64,000 nucleotides of DNA from an uncultured Alphaproteobacteria bacterium (GCA_937891825.1 CALAHN010000089.1:62001-126000); one strand, 5' to 3'. Positions 8,559 through 18,106 are shown, numbered from the stretch's first letter. The notes: a model not told the origin generated them from the letters alone. Numbers and translations: made by a program.

Positions 8559-9524
8559 ATGCACGCTGACTTCGCAAAGAAACTCGCCGACGTCGACGCC
8601 ATTACTTCCGGCTTCGGCGATCTCGGCTACATCTGCTCGAATCCGATCGCGACGGCGTTGTTCATCGCGGGCAACCTGGAAAAGCCCCTGCTTGTCGAAG
8701 GGCCTGCTGGCGTCGGGAAGACCGAACTTGCGAATACCATGGCCGCATATATGGGCCTGCCGATGATCCGCCTTCAGTGTTACGAGGGCCTGGACGAGGC
8801 GAAGGCGCTCTATGAATGGCGCTATGCCAAGCAATTGCTTTATACCCAGATCTTGCGGGACAAGATCAGCGAAGTTCTGGGCGATGCCGCGAACCTGAAA
8901 GAATCGATGGCGAAGCTACATGCCCATTCGGACCTGTTCTTCTCCGAGCAGTTCGTCGCGCCGCGCCCGCTCCTGAAAGCGCTTCGGGAAGAACATGGCT
9001 GCGTCCTGTTGATCGACGAGATCGACAAGGCGGATCACGAATTCGAAGCTTTCCTGCTCGAAATCCTTTCAGAATATCAGGTCTCGATCCCGGAGCTTGG
9101 CACGATCAAGGCGATACGGAAGCCGATTGTCTTCCTGACCTCGAACAACACGCGGGAACTCTCCGACGCCTTGAAGCGCCGCTGCCTGCATCTCTATGTG
9201 CCGTTCCCGGAAGCGAAGCTCGAGCGTCAGATTCTGCGCGCGCGGGTGCCGGACATTACCGAACATCTGATGCGCCAGCTCGTCGCGTTCGTGCAGAACG
9301 TGCGCGAGCTCGACCTGAAGAAGCATCCCTCCGTCAGCGAAACCATCGATTGGGCGCGGGCGCTGATGCTGCTGAACGCATCGGAGCTTGACGGCGACCT
9401 TGTGCGGCGAACGCTGAACGTCATCCTGAAATTCGAGGAAGACATTACCGCCGTCGACCGGCAGGCGCTGGAATTGGTCAGGCAGGCCGAAAAAGCGACG
9501 CCGCCGCCGGCGATCGTAAAGTAG
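8559..9524 (+). CDS. MoxR-family AAA+ ATPase (CoxD-like)
   Basis: A 321-residue AAA+ ATPase of the MoxR group. Walker A is GPAGVGKT (residues 48-55) and Walker B CVLLIDEIDKAD (about 148-159); sensor-1 FLTSNNTREL and the arginine-finger region LKRRCLHLYVP follow. MoxR proteins work with a von Willebrand A (VWA) partner as chaperones that insert metals or mature enzyme complexes, as with CoxD and CoxE for CO dehydrogenase. The VWA partner follows 12 bases downstream. The ATG at 8559 is chosen over upstream in-frame starts because those would run through the preceding gene. No CO dehydrogenase or other client gene is nearby. Confidence 0.9.
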   Translation: MHADFAKKLADVDAITSGFGDLGYICSNPIATALFIAGNLEKPLLVEGPAGVGKTELANTMAAYMGLPMIRLQCYEGLDEAKALYEWRYAKQLLYTQILRDKISEVLGDAANLKESMAKLHAHSDLFFSEQFVAPRPLLKALREEHGCVLLIDEIDKADHEFEAFLLEILSEYQVSIPELGTIKAIRKPIVFLTSNNTRELSDALKRRCLHLYVPFPEAKLERQILRARVPDITEHLMRQLVAFVQNVRELDLKKHPSVSETIDWARALMLLNASELDGDLVRRTLNVILKFEEDITAVDRQALELVRQAEKATPPPAIVK

Positions 9525-9536
9525 CGCTGGCAGACC

Positions 9537-10949
9537 ATGGCCGAAACGAAAGGCGAAATCGACCGGACGATCGTCAACTTCCTGAAAGCCGTGCGCGGCG
9601 CGGACGTCCGGGTTTCGGTCGCGGAATCCCTGGACGCGGTGCGCGTCGCGGACTTCGTCGGCTGGGAAAACCGTGAGGTCCTGAAGCAGGGCCTCAGCCT
9701 GGCGCTTGCCAAGACGACCGAGGAAAAAGGCCGCTTCGACGCCTGTTTCGAAGCGTTCTTCACCGCCGTCGCCGAACGGAGCCCAGCCGAGGACGAGAAC
9801 GAGGCGACCGACGATTGGGACGGCGACACGGCAGGCGTCAATAACGAGCTGGCGCAGATGCTGCTGGAAGGCGATCAGGCCGAAATCGCCGCCGCGATGG
9901 AGGAAGCTGCGGCCGAAGTCGGCCTCGAGAACATCAAGTTCTTCACCCAGCGCGGCCTCTATACCCAGCGCATTCTCCGCCAGATGGGCCTGGAAGGCCT
10001 CGACGCTGCGATCCGTGAGGCGCAGGCCAATACCGGCATGGGCGAAGGCGAGGGCCAGGGGCAGGGCTCCGGCGGCGGCGGCCAGCCGGGGCAGGCGGCG
10101 GCCCTGGAGGTCGCGCGCAAGCGCCTCTTCGAGACCGCGCGCAATCTCGTGGAGCGGCGGCTCTCGCTTTATGGCGCGGAGACCACCCGCGATCTCCGCG
10201 AAGGCCGATTGCGCCGCAGCCGTCTTGGCAATCTGGACCGCCGCGATCAGGAAGAAATGCGCAAGCTGGTCGCCCGCATCGCCAAACGCCTGGCGGCGCT
10301 ACATTCCCGCAAGCCGAAGAGGCGGAACCGCGGCATGCTCGATCTCCGGCAGACCATGCGCCGGAATTATGCCAATGACGGCATCATGTTCGACCTGATC
10401 TGGAAGCGGAAAAAGATTTCGAAGCCCAGGGTCATGGCGATCTGCGACGTGTCGGGCTCCGTCGCCTCCGTCGCGCGCTTTCTGCTGCAGTTCCTCTATG
10501 CGCTGCATGACGTGCTGAACGATGTCCGCAGCTTCGCCTTTTCAGGTAAGTTGATCGAAACCAGCCAGTTCTTCGCAGCCCATGACGTCGACGCCGCCGT
10601 CGATCAGATCATGAACGCGGTCGGCTACATGCCGACCGACTATGGCAAGAGCCTGGAAGACTTCCGCGAAGGCTTCCTGGATCAGGTCGACAAGCGGACG
10701 ACCGTCGTCATCCTGGGCGATGGGCGGAGCAACAATACCGACCCGCGCAGCGATATCCTGAAGGAAATCTCTGAGCGGTCGAAGCGCGTCCTCTGGCTGA
10801 ACCCGGAGCCGCCGCCGCTCTGGGGAACGGGCGATTCGGAGATTTTCCGCTATCGGCCCTATTGCAGCCTGATGCGCGAGGTGAACACGCTGCAGCATCT
10901 GGAGCGTGTCGTGAACGACCTGGTGCGAGTCGTCAAAGCCGCCTCGTAA
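9537..10949 (+). CDS. CoxE-like VWA-domain protein
   Basis: A 470-residue protein whose C-terminal half is a VWA domain with the metal-ion-dependent adhesion site DVSGS near residue 303. Toward the end, VVILGDGRSNN supplies the later aspartate. The N-terminal 150 residues are acidic and helical, followed by a Gly/Gln/Glu-rich flexible linker (about residues 163-185) and an Arg-rich segment (about 195-280). This matches CoxE/YeiN-type partners of MoxR ATPases. The short gap to the ATPase gene makes a two-gene operon very likely. The client complex is unknown. Confidence 0.88.
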   Translation: MAETKGEIDRTIVNFLKAVRGADVRVSVAESLDAVRVADFVGWENREVLKQGLSLALAKTTEEKGRFDACFEAFFTAVAERSPAEDENEATDDWDGDTAGVNNELAQMLLEGDQAEIAAAMEEAAAEVGLENIKFFTQRGLYTQRILRQMGLEGLDAAIREAQANTGMGEGEGQGQGSGGGGQPGQAAALEVARKRLFETARNLVERRLSLYGAETTRDLREGRLRRSRLGNLDRRDQEEMRKLVARIAKRLAALHSRKPKRRNRGMLDLRQTMRRNYANDGIMFDLIWKRKKISKPRVMAICDVSGSVASVARFLLQFLYALHDVLNDVRSFAFSGKLIETSQFFAAHDVDAAVDQIMNAVGYMPTDYGKSLEDFREGFLDQVDKRTTVVILGDGRSNNTDPRSDILKEISERSKRVLWLNPEPPPLWGTGDSEIFRYRPYCSLMREVNTLQHLERVVNDLVRVVKAAS

Positions 10950-10953
10950 GCCG

Positions 10954-11244
10954 TTATTTCATCTCGGTTTCGATGAAGATGAATTCGAAGTCATTGGCGT
11001 TGATGACGTCATGCTCGACGCCGGCGTTCCGGTAATAGGGCACGCCGGTCCTGAGCTCGGCCGTGACGAGGCCGGTCGGCGTCTCCAGGGTCAGCGCCCC
11101 CGTCGTGATCGGAACGACGACGTAGTCCATGTCATGCCGGTGCCATCCCGTCGCCCCGCCCGGCGGAAAGCGCCACTCCGTGACCCGCACCCTGGCATTA
11201 TCGATCATCACCGTCGGCGTCGCGGCAGGCCGTGTCTCAGGCAT
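10954..11244 (-). CDS. Small cupin-domain protein
   Basis: A cupin of 96 residues from the ATG at 11244, or 101 from the ATG at 11259. The metal-binding motif GWHRHDMDYVVVP gives His-x-His and the acidic position, and the second cupin motif ends in GVEHDV. I prefer 11244 because it lies five bases past the guaA stop and has GGGAG eight bases upstream, whereas the 11259 ATG sits inside the last guaA codons. Small single-domain cupins often bind metals or act as isomerases or regulators; no specific role is evident. Cotranscribed downstream of guaA and convergent with the VWA gene. Confidence 0.75.
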   Translation of the reverse strand: MPETRPAATPTVMIDNARVRVTEWRFPPGGATGWHRHDMDYVVVPITTGALTLETPTGLVTAELRTGVPYYRNAGVEHDVINANDFEFIFIETEMK

Positions 11245-11249
11245 CGGCT

Positions 11250-12800
11250 TCACTCCCACTCGATCGTGCCGGGGGGCTTGGAGGTTACGTCGTAGGTGAC
11301 GCGGTTGACGCCGGCGACTTCGTTGATGATGCGGGTTGCGACCTGGCCGAGGAAGGCCATGTCGAAATGGTAGAAATCCGCCGTCATGCCGTCGGTCGAG
11401 GTGACGGCGCGGAGGGCGAGGGCGGACTCATAGGTGCGTTCGTCGCCCATGACGCCGACGGTCGAAACCGGCAGCAGCACCGCAAAGGCCTGCCAGATCG
11501 CGTCATAGAGGCCGGCATTGCGGATTTCGTCCAGATAGACCGCATCGGCCTGGCGGAGGGTGTCGAGCTTGGGCTTGGTGATGGCGCCGGGCACCCGGAT
11601 CGCCAGGCCGGGACCAGGGAAGGGGTGGCGGCCGACAAAGGCTTCAGGCAGGCCCAATTCGCGGCCGAGCGCGCGCACCTCATCTTTGAAAAGCTCGCGC
11701 AGGGGTTCGACCAGCTTCAGGTTCATCCGGTCCGGCAAGCCGCCGACATTGTGGTGGCTCTTGATCGTGACGCTTGGGCCGCCCGCGAACGAGACGCTTT
11801 CGATGACGTCCGGATAGAGCGTGCCCTGGGCCAGGAATTCCGCGCCGCCGATGCGCTTACCCTCGCGCTCGAAGATATCGATGAACAATCCGCCGATGAT
11901 CTTGCGCTTGCGTTCGGGATCGCTGACGCCGTCAAGCGCCGTCAGGAAATCCGTTTCCGCTTCAACATGATGCAGCGGAATATTGTAGTGACTTCTAAAT
12001 AGCGTAACCACCTCTTCGGCTTCGCCCAGGCGCAGCATGCCGGTATCGACGAAGATGCACTGAAGCTGGTCGCCGATCGCTTCGTGGATCAGTACGGCGG
12101 CGACCGCGCTGTCGACGCCGCCCGACAGGCCGCAGATCACCCGACCGCTGCCGACCTTGGCGCGAATGCGCGCGATCTCCTCCTCACGGAAGGCGGCCAT
12201 CGTCCAGTCCCCGGCGCACCCGGCGATCCGGGTCGCGAAATTCGCGATCAACCGGCCGCCTTCGGGGGTATGGGCGACTTCGGGATGGAACTGCACGCCG
12301 TAGAACCGGCGGTCCTCATCGGCGATGGCGGCAAAGGGCGCGTTTGCCGTGACGGCGATCGGGCTGAAGCCCGGCGGCAGGGCGGTAACGGCGTCGCCGT
12401 GGCTCATCCAGACCTGGCGGCTGTCGCCGGTCCCCCAGACGCCGTCGAACAAGGGCGAATTGGCCGTGACCGAAACCGTGGCGCGCCCGAATTCCCGCTT
12501 GGAGGAGCTTTCGACCTTGCCGCCCAGTTGCGCCGCCATGGTTTGCTGGCCGTAGCAGATGCCGAGGACCGGCAGACCCAGGTCGAACAAGGCCGCATCC
12601 GCCGCCGGCGACGTCGCGAGCGTGACGCTCGCCGGGCCGCCCGAGAGGATGATGCCCTTCGGATTGAAGTCCGCAACGGCTTTGGCGTCGGTTTTGTTGA
12701 ACGGCCAGATTTCGCAATAGACGCCGGCCTCGCGGACCCGCCTCGCGATCAACTGCGTGACCTGGGAGCCGAAGTCGACAATCAGAATGCGATCGTGCAT
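11250..12800 (-). CDS. guaA: GMP synthase (glutamine-hydrolysing)
   Basis: A 516-residue two-domain enzyme that converts XMP to GMP using ATP and glutamine. The class I glutamine amidotransferase domain carries the nucleophile Cys82 (GICYGQQ) and FHPEV with the catalytic His/Glu. The ATP-pyrophosphatase domain begins with the PP-loop [12 protein letters not shown] (about residue 228), and the C-terminal dimerisation domain ends in PPGTIEWE. Length is normal for the family. It lies eight bases downstream of guaB in the same direction, so the two last steps of guanine nucleotide synthesis form an operon. Confidence 0.98.
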   Translation of the reverse strand: MHDRILIVDFGSQVTQLIARRVREAGVYCEIWPFNKTDAKAVADFNPKGIILSGGPASVTLATSPAADAALFDLGLPVLGICYGQQTMAAQLGGKVESSSKREFGRATVSVTANSPLFDGVWGTGDSRQVWMSHGDAVTALPPGFSPIAVTANAPFAAIADEDRRFYGVQFHPEVAHTPEGGRLIANFATRIAGCAGDWTMAAFREEEIARIRAKVGSGRVICGLSGGVDSAVAAVLIHEAIGDQLQCIFVDTGMLRLGEAEEVVTLFRSHYNIPLHHVEAETDFLTALDGVSDPERKRKIIGGLFIDIFEREGKRIGGAEFLAQGTLYPDVIESVSFAGGPSVTIKSHHNVGGLPDRMNLKLVEPLRELFKDEVRALGRELGLPEAFVGRHPFPGPGLAIRVPGAITKPKLDTLRQADAVYLDEIRNAGLYDAIWQAFAVLLPVSTVGVMGDERTYESALALRAVTSTDGMTADFYHFDMAFLGQVATRIINEVAGVNRVTYDVTSKPPGTIEWE

Positions 12801-12808
12801 GGGCGGGT

Positions 12809-14287
12809 CTAGCTGCCTGTCTGGTAGTTCGGGGCTTCGCGCGTGACGGTGATGTCGTGCACGTGGCTCTCGCGCAGGCCCGCGTTGGTAATGCGGATGA
12901 ACTCGGCGTGCTCGCGCATGTCGGCGATGGTGGCGTTGCCGGTATAGCCCATCGCCGCCTTGAGGCCGCCGACAAGCTGATGGAGCACGCCCGCGACCGG
13001 GCCCTTGTATGGCACCTGGCCTTCGACGCCCTCGGGGACGAGCTTCAGGGTATCGTTTACTTCCTGCTGGAAGTAGCGATCCGCCGAGCCGCGCGCCATC
13101 GCGCCGACGGACCCCATACCGCGATAGGATTTGTAGGAGCGGCCCTGATAGATGAAGACCTCGCCCGGGCTTTCATCGGTTCCGCCGAGCAGCGACCCGA
13201 TCATCGCGCATTCTGCCCCGGCGGCGATCGCCTTCGCGAGGTCGCCGGAGGATTTGATGCCGCCGTCGGCGATCGCCGGGACATCGCGCCGCGCGCAGGC
13301 GGCCGCGGTTTCCATGATCGCGGTCAACTGCGGCACCCCGACGCCCGCGACAATGCGGGTCGTGCAGATCGAACCGGGGCCGATGCCGACCTTGATGGCG
13401 TCGGCGCCGGCGTCGATCAGGGCTTCCGCGCCGTCGCCGGTCGCGACATTGCCGGCGATGATCTGCACCTTGTTCGAAATGCGTCGGATCCGTTCGACTG
13501 CCTGGATCACGCCTTCGGAATTGCCGTGGGCGGTATCGACGACGATCACATCGACGCCAGCGTCCGCCAGCGCCTCGGCGCGCTCGAACCCGGCGTCGCC
13601 GACGCCGGTCGCGGCGGCGCAACGAAGCCGGCCCTGCTCGTCCTTCGCGGCGTCAGGGAAGCGCGCCGCTTTGTCGATGTCCTTCACGGTGATCAGGCCG
13701 ATGCAGCGATTGTCGCTATCGACCACCAGCAGCTTTTCGATCCGGTTCTGGTGCAGCAGCCGCTTGGCTTCCTCCGGCGTGACGTTCTCCGGCGCGGTGA
13801 TGACGGCCTGGGTCATCAGTTCGCGGATCGGTTGACGCGGATCGGTCGCGAAACGGACGTCGCGGTTCGTCAGGATGCCGGCCAGGCGGCCATCGGCGAT
13901 GGAGACGACCGGAATGCCCGAAATATTGTGGTCTTTCATCAGGGCGAGGGCGTCGGCGAGGCGGGCATCCGGCGCGATCGTCACAGGATCGACGACCATG
14001 CCGGATTCGAATTTCTTCACCTTCCGGACTTCGCCCGCCTGCTGGATGATCGTCAGGTTCTTGTGGATCACGCCCATGCCGCCGGCCTGGGCCATCGCAA
14101 TGGCCATGGCCGATTCGGTCACCGTGTCCATCGCAGACGCAATGATCGGGATATTCAGACGGATTTCCCGCGTGACGCGCGTATCCGTCCGGGCTGCGGT
14201 TGGCAGAACGGCCGAATGTGCGGGCCGGAGCAGCACATCATCGAAGGTAAGCGCGAGAGGTATCGTCGCGGTGTCGCGAGGCGCCAT
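12809..14287 (-). CDS. guaB: Inosine-5'-monophosphate dehydrogenase
   Basis: A 492-residue enzyme oxidising IMP to XMP with NAD+, the committed step to GMP. The substrate-binding catalytic Cys308 is in GPGSICTTR; the flap region GSADRYFQ and the C-terminal TIADM segment are present. Two CBS domains (about residues 95-205), which bind adenine or guanine nucleotides and regulate the enzyme, interrupt the barrel as usual. First gene of the guaB-guaA operon, with a candidate promoter at 14323-14351 overlapping the end of rlmE. Confidence 0.98.
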   Translation of the reverse strand: MAPRDTATIPLALTFDDVLLRPAHSAVLPTAARTDTRVTREIRLNIPIIASAMDTVTESAMAIAMAQAGGMGVIHKNLTIIQQAGEVRKVKKFESGMVVDPVTIAPDARLADALALMKDHNISGIPVVSIADGRLAGILTNRDVRFATDPRQPIRELMTQAVITAPENVTPEEAKRLLHQNRIEKLLVVDSDNRCIGLITVKDIDKAARFPDAAKDEQGRLRCAAATGVGDAGFERAEALADAGVDVIVVDTAHGNSEGVIQAVERIRRISNKVQIIAGNVATGDGAEALIDAGADAIKVGIGPGSICTTRIVAGVGVPQLTAIMETAAACARRDVPAIADGGIKSSGDLAKAIAAGAECAMIGSLLGGTDESPGEVFIYQGRSYKSYRGMGSVGAMARGSADRYFQQEVNDTLKLVPEGVEGQVPYKGPVAGVLHQLVGGLKAAMGYTGNATIADMREHAEFIRITNAGLRESHVHDITVTREAPNYQTGS

Positions 14288-14322
14288 GTCATCCCCTTTG
14301 GACGATGCTGGAATGACGCCGC

Positions 14323-14351
14323 TCTATACACGCCCGTCGTTAGGAGTCCAA
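14323..14351 (-). promoter_or_regulatory. Candidate guaB promoter
   Basis: On the minus strand TTGGAC (14346-14351), a 17-base spacer and TATAGA (14323-14328) lie 36 bases upstream of the guaB ATG. The -35 element overlaps the last rlmE codons region boundary. The -10 matches four of six consensus bases and the -35 only three, so this is a moderate prediction. Confidence 0.35.
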
Positions 14352-15044
14352 TGGCGCCGATTGTGGACGCCTGAACCCAGTCGCGACCAGATACATCTCA
14401 GCGGAATCCGAGCGGCTCGCCGGCGGCTTCGCATGGCGGACTGTCGCGAAATCCTGCTTCAGGTTTTCCAGCAATTCCGGCGGCGCGCCGCCCTGAAAAA
14501 CCTTGACGACAAAGGTTCCGCCGGGGGCCAGCAGGCGATGGGCGACATCGTAGGCGGCTTCCGCGATGGCGGCGATCCGCAGTTGATCGGTGCGTTTGTG
14601 GCCGGTCGTCGACGGCGCCATGTCGGAGAGCACGATATCGGCCTCGGTCCCGCCGAGCGCGTCGGTGATCTGGCGAATCGCATCTTCGGCGAAAATATCG
14701 AGCTTCAGCACCTCCGACCCGTCGATCGGGTCCATGCTCAGGATATCGATGCCGACGATTCGGCCGCTTCGCGTGCGCTCGGCCGCAACCTGCGTCCATC
14801 CGCCGGGCGCGGCGCCCAGATCGACGATGCGGGAATTCGGCTTCAGGATTTGAAACCGGTCATCCAGTTCGATCAGCTTGAACGCGGCGCGGCTGCGGTA
14901 GCCCGCCGCATTAGCCTTCACGACATAGGGGTCGTTCAACTGGCGTTGCAGCCAGCGGGTCGAGCCATTGGCGCGGCCGCGCGCTGTCTTGACCCGTGTC
15001 GCCATCATGCGGCTGCCGTCGCCGCGCTTGCTCCCGCGCGCCAT
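14340..15044 (-). CDS. rlmE: 23S rRNA (uridine(2552)-2'-O)-methyltransferase RlmE (FtsJ/RrmJ)
   Basis: A 234-residue Rossmann-fold methyltransferase that 2'-O-methylates U2552 in the A loop of 23S rRNA late in 50S assembly. The SAM motif VDLGAAPGGWTQ, the catalytic Lys in YRSRAAFKL, the aspartate in LSDMAP and the lysine in FVVKVFQGG form the family's K-D-K-E set. ATG at 15044 (MARGSKRGDG) is used because upstream in-frame residues would be inside the ppx gene. It begins three bases after the ppx stop, so ppx and rlmE are probably cotranscribed, an arrangement common in alphaproteobacteria. Confidence 0.96.
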   Translation of the reverse strand: MARGSKRGDGSRMMATRVKTARGRANGSTRWLQRQLNDPYVVKANAAGYRSRAAFKLIELDDRFQILKPNSRIVDLGAAPGGWTQVAAERTRSGRIVGIDILSMDPIDGSEVLKLDIFAEDAIRQITDALGGTEADIVLSDMAPSTTGHKRTDQLRIAAIAEAAYDVAHRLLAPGGTFVVKVFQGGAPPELLENLKQDFATVRHAKPPASRSDSAEMYLVATGFRRPQSAPLDS

Positions 15045-15046
15045 CG

Positions 15047-16099
15047 TCAGCGCCTGCGCCGGCGATCGCGCGCCATCAGGGATAGCAGAATACCCTCCCT
15101 GACGCCGCGATCCGCGACCCTGAGACGGCCGACCGGCCATTGATCCCGGATCGCATCCAATATGGCGCAGCCCGGCAGCACCAGGTCGGCCCGCTCCGGA
15201 CCGACGCAAGGGTTCGCCCGTCGCCCGTCGGGGCCGACGGCGAAGAGTTCATCCGTGACGGCGTCGATCTCGGAGAATTTCAGCATTGCGCCATCGACGA
15301 TGTCCCTGCGGTAGCGGCTCAGGCGTTTGTGGATGCCTGCGACTGTCGTCACGGTGCCGGACGCGCCCAACATCTGCACCCGGCCGCCGCGCACTTTCGC
15401 GCTGATGCCGTGGCGCTGGTCGAACGCGAGCAGCGGCGCCCGAGCTTCAGCTTTTAGCGCGGCATAGAGATCGGGCGTGATGTCGCGGCCTTTCAGCCGG
15501 TCCGCCGCCGTTACGACGCCAAGCGGGATCGAAATCGTATCGAGCACGGCAAGCGATTCGCCCCGGCGCGACCCCATCCAAACCACTTCGGTCGAGCCGC
15601 CGCCAATATCGAACACAATACCGAAGGCGCGGTTGCTTGTCAGCAAGGGGCCGCAGCCGCGCGCCGCGAGGCTTGCTTCCTCGCCGGGGCTGATGATCTC
15701 GAGCTGCACGCCGGTTTCCGCAAAAGCCCGGCGGAGGAAGGCGTCGCAATTGACGGCCTGGCGGCAGGCCTCGGTCGCGACGAACCGGCCATGGCGGACG
15801 TTCCAGCGCCGGAGCTTGCCCGCACAGATCCTGAGGCAGGCGATCGCCCGTTCGATCGCGGCGTCCGACAGCCTGCCGGTTTCGGCAAGGCCTTCGCCAA
15901 GCCGGATGATTCGGGAAAACGAATCGATTACCGTGAACGCGCCGCCCGCCGGCCGGGCGACCAGCAGACGGCAATTGTTCGTCCCAAGATCGATCGCCGC
16001 GTATGCCGGCGGCGGGGGATGGGGCAAGCCCGACGCGCGCTGCGCCGGGCCGACGATTACCGTCGGCTCCAGTCGATCGCGCTCACTCTCGAAATCCAA
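15047..16099 (-). CDS. Ppx/GppA-family exopolyphosphatase or pppGpp phosphatase
   Basis: A 350-residue member of the ASKHA-fold Ppx/GppA family, which hydrolyses polyphosphate or converts pppGpp to ppGpp. The phosphate-binding loops are visible as AAIDLGTNNCRLL and FDIGGGSTEVVW. It is shorter than E. coli Ppx and lacks the C-terminal HD-like domain, as is typical for this short alphaproteobacterial form encoded before rlmE. The start is a TTG (16097-16099) with GGAG seven bases upstream. Sequence alone does not decide between the two phosphatase activities. Confidence 0.9.
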   Translation of the reverse strand: MDFESERDRLEPTVIVGPAQRASGLPHPPPPAYAAIDLGTNNCRLLVARPAGGAFTVIDSFSRIIRLGEGLAETGRLSDAAIERAIACLRICAGKLRRWNVRHGRFVATEACRQAVNCDAFLRRAFAETGVQLEIISPGEEASLAARGCGPLLTSNRAFGIVFDIGGGSTEVVWMGSRRGESLAVLDTISIPLGVVTAADRLKGRDITPDLYAALKAEARAPLLAFDQRHGISAKVRGGRVQMLGASGTVTTVAGIHKRLSRYRRDIVDGAMLKFSEIDAVTDELFAVGPDGRRANPCVGPERADLVLPGCAILDAIRDQWPVGRLRVADRGVREGILLSLMARDRRRRR

Positions 16100-16216
16100 C
16101 TCCGTGCTCCGATCGTCGGCGTCTGCTTCTGTGGCGACTGCCGATAAGCCTTCTGTTCACATTGCAGGATAGAGGCGAATGCCAGTCCGCGGCAACCATG
16201 TTCCGCAATTCCCTCG

Positions 16217-16245
16217 TTGACAGAAACATTGGCGGCATGGCTAAT
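16217..16245 (+). promoter_or_regulatory. Promoter of the metZ riboswitch leader
   Basis: A perfect -35 TTGACA (16217-16222), a 17-base spacer and GCTAAT as -10 (16240-16245; four of six). The predicted start falls at about 16251, exactly where the SAM-II aptamer begins, which strongly supports the assignment. Confidence 0.65.
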
Positions 16246-16249
16246 AGAG

Positions 16250-16306
16250 CTCGTGGTGATTTGAGCGACCAGCTTGCGGGCCACGTAAAATAAACCGCTA
16301 AAGAGG
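16250..16306 (+). ncRNA. SAM-II riboswitch (metA-type motif) upstream of metZ
   Basis: The segment shows the SAM-II consensus in order: P1 strand CGTGG (16252-16256), GATTTG (16258-16263), GCTTGC (16272-16277), P1 partner CCACG (16281-16285), an A-rich stretch, and GCTAAA (16297-16302), which closes the pseudoknot with the first loop. SAM-II aptamers bind S-adenosylmethionine, are largely confined to alphaproteobacteria and relatives, and sit before methionine genes. Here the aptamer is ten bases upstream of an intrinsic terminator and about 90 bases before metZ, so SAM binding is expected to lower metZ expression, probably by premature termination. Recognised from motif order, spacing and context. 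Confidence 0.92.
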
Positions 16307-16315
16307 TCGGCGAGC

Positions 16316-16345
16316 AGCCCGGCCTATGCGTCGGGCTATTTTTTT
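16316..16345 (+). terminator. Intrinsic terminator in the metZ leader
   Basis: AGCCCGGC (16316-16323) pairs with GTCGGGCT (16330-16337) in an eight-base-pair stem with one G-T wobble and a six-base loop, followed by seven consecutive T (16339-16345). This is the only strong hairpin with a T-tract I find in the window. It lies between the SAM-II aptamer and metZ, which makes it the likely expression platform. Confidence 0.85.
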
Positions 16346-16396
16346 GCCCTGTGCATAGCGTCAGCCTCTCCGACCGGATGTGCAAACGGGGAGAGT

Positions 16397-17593
16397 ATGA
16401 TGGCGTTGGATTATCGAAACCTGCCGGCGGACGTATCCGCCAGGACCGCCGCGATCCATGCGGGGCAATTACCGAGCCCGTACATGGAGAACGCCGAGGC
16501 GATCTACATGACCTCCGGCTTTACCTATGCCTCGGCCGAGGAAGCGGAGGCGGCGTTCAAGGGCGACATCGAGCGCTATGTCTATTCCCGCTACGCCAAT
16601 CCGACGGTTTCGATGTTCGAGGAGCGGTTGCGGCTTCTGGAAGGCGCCGAAGCTTGTATGGCGACCGGGTCAGGCATGGCGGCGGTCTTCGCCGCGCTCG
16701 CTTGTCAGATCAGCGCTGGCGAACGCCTGGTCGCCAGTCGGGCGCTTTTCAGCTCCTGCCATGTGATCGCGACCCAGATTCTGCCGCGCTTCGGCGTCGA
16801 GACGGAGCTGGTCGACGGAACCGATCTGGCCGCCTGGGAGCGGGCGCTGTCGCGGCCGGCGAAGCTGACATTCCTGGAGACGCCCTCCAACCCGATGCTC
16901 GATATCATCGATCTCAAGGCGGTCGCGGAGATGTCACATCGGGCGGGCGCGATGCTGGTGGTGGACAATGTGTTCGCGACGCCGGTTTTCCAGCGGCCGC
17001 TGGAGTTCGGCGCGGATGTCGTGACCTATTCGACGACCAAGCACATCGACGGTCAGGGCCGCAGCCTTGGCGGCGCGGTACTGGGCAGCCAGGAATTCGT
17101 GACCGAGAAGCTGTTGCCGTTTCTCCGCCATACCGGGCCGGCGCTCAGCCCTTTCAACGCCTGGATCGCCTTGAAGGGGCTGGAGACCCTGGAGCTTCGC
17201 GTCCGCGCCGCGGCCGAAAGCGCCGCACGGGTCGCGGATTTCCTGGCGGCCCATCCAAAGGTCGCCCAGACGATCTACCCCGGCCGCACGGACTGCGCCG
17301 GGCACGACCTGGCGAAGCGGCAGATGTCCGGGTTCGGCACCCTGACGACGTTCCGGCTGAAGGGCGGGAAGGCGGCCTGCTTCAAGGCCTTGAATGCGCT
17401 CCAGACGATCCGGATTTCGAATAATCTAGGCGACGCGAAGAGCTTGATCTGTCATCCTGACACGACGACCCATGCGAAAGTGCCGGCGGAGGACAAGCGA
17501 CTGCTTGGGATCGACGACAGCATGCTTCGGCTGTCGGTCGGGCTCGAAAGCGCCGACGATCTGATCGCCGATCTCGATCGCGCCTTTGCTTGA
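16397..17593 (+). CDS. metZ: O-succinylhomoserine sulfhydrylase (Cys/Met metabolism PLP enzyme)
   Basis: A 398-residue Cys/Met-metabolism PLP enzyme that makes homocysteine directly from an O-acylhomoserine and sulfide. The PLP lysine is Lys215 in STTKHIDGQGR; ETPSNPMLDI and the YSRYANPT substrate-pocket segment are typical of the MetZ branch. Length near 400 fits MetZ better than MetY (about 430). ATGATG gives starts at 16397 or 16400, with GGGGAG just upstream. Controlled by the SAM-II leader. Whether the true substrate is the succinyl or acetyl ester is open, because the MetA in this window looks like an acetyltransferase. Confidence 0.92.
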   Translation: MMALDYRNLPADVSARTAAIHAGQLPSPYMENAEAIYMTSGFTYASAEEAEAAFKGDIERYVYSRYANPTVSMFEERLRLLEGAEACMATGSGMAAVFAALACQISAGERLVASRALFSSCHVIATQILPRFGVETELVDGTDLAAWERALSRPAKLTFLETPSNPMLDIIDLKAVAEMSHRAGAMLVVDNVFATPVFQRPLEFGADVVTYSTTKHIDGQGRSLGGAVLGSQEFVTEKLLPFLRHTGPALSPFNAWIALKGLETLELRVRAAAESAARVADFLAAHPKVAQTIYPGRTDCAGHDLAKRQMSGFGTLTTFRLKGGKAACFKALNALQTIRISNNLGDAKSLICHPDTTTHAKVPAEDKRLLGIDDSMLRLSVGLESADDLIADLDRAFA

Positions 17594-17680
17594 CCTGCGG
17601 TTAAGCCAATTGGGTCAAGTCGTTAACATTGCGTGTTTGTAATGTGCCGCCTATCGTTCGGCATCTCGGAGGGAATTATA

Positions 17681-18106
17681 GTGCCTGAACTTGGCGTGGG
17701 GCCTGAAAAGCAGATGTATTCACAGCGGACACAGGATCTCACCGTGACCGTCGTGCCGGAGTTCCTTGCGGAACATTCCCGTCCGGCCGAGGGTCATTAT
17801 GTCTGGGCCTACCATATCACAATTCGCAATCAAAGAGCGACGCGGGTGCAGTTGATCAACCGCTATTGGAAGATCATCGACGCGCAAGGCCGCGTGCAGG
17901 AAGTGCGCGGCGTCGGCGTCGTAGGCGAGCAGCCGGTGCTCGGGCCGGGCGAGGAATATTCCTACACCAGCGGCTGTCCCTTGCGCACGCCGTCCGGCGT
18001 CATGCTCGGCGCCTTCGAGATGTCGACGGACGACGGCGAACGCTTCGACGTGTCGGTGCCGGTCTTTTCGCTCGACTCGCCAGACGCCGTCGGGGCTGTC
18101 CACTAG
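17681..18106 (+). CDS. apaG: ApaG-domain protein
   Basis: A 141-residue ApaG protein (fibronectin-III-like fold). ApaG was linked to cobalt resistance and magnesium homeostasis in enterobacteria, but its biochemical role remains uncertain. Family marks are HYVWAYHITIRNQ, YWKIIDAQGRVQEVRGVGVVGEQPVL and the YTSGCPLRTPSGVMLGAF block. GTG at 17681 is chosen because GGAGGG lies seven bases upstream; the in-frame ATG at 17633 has no comparable site. It follows metZ at a short distance and may be read from the same transcript. Confidence 0.93.
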   Translation: MPELGVGPEKQMYSQRTQDLTVTVVPEFLAEHSRPAEGHYVWAYHITIRNQRATRVQLINRYWKIIDAQGRVQEVRGVGVVGEQPVLGPGEEYSYTSGCPLRTPSGVMLGAFEMSTDDGERFDVSVPVFSLDSPDAVGAVH

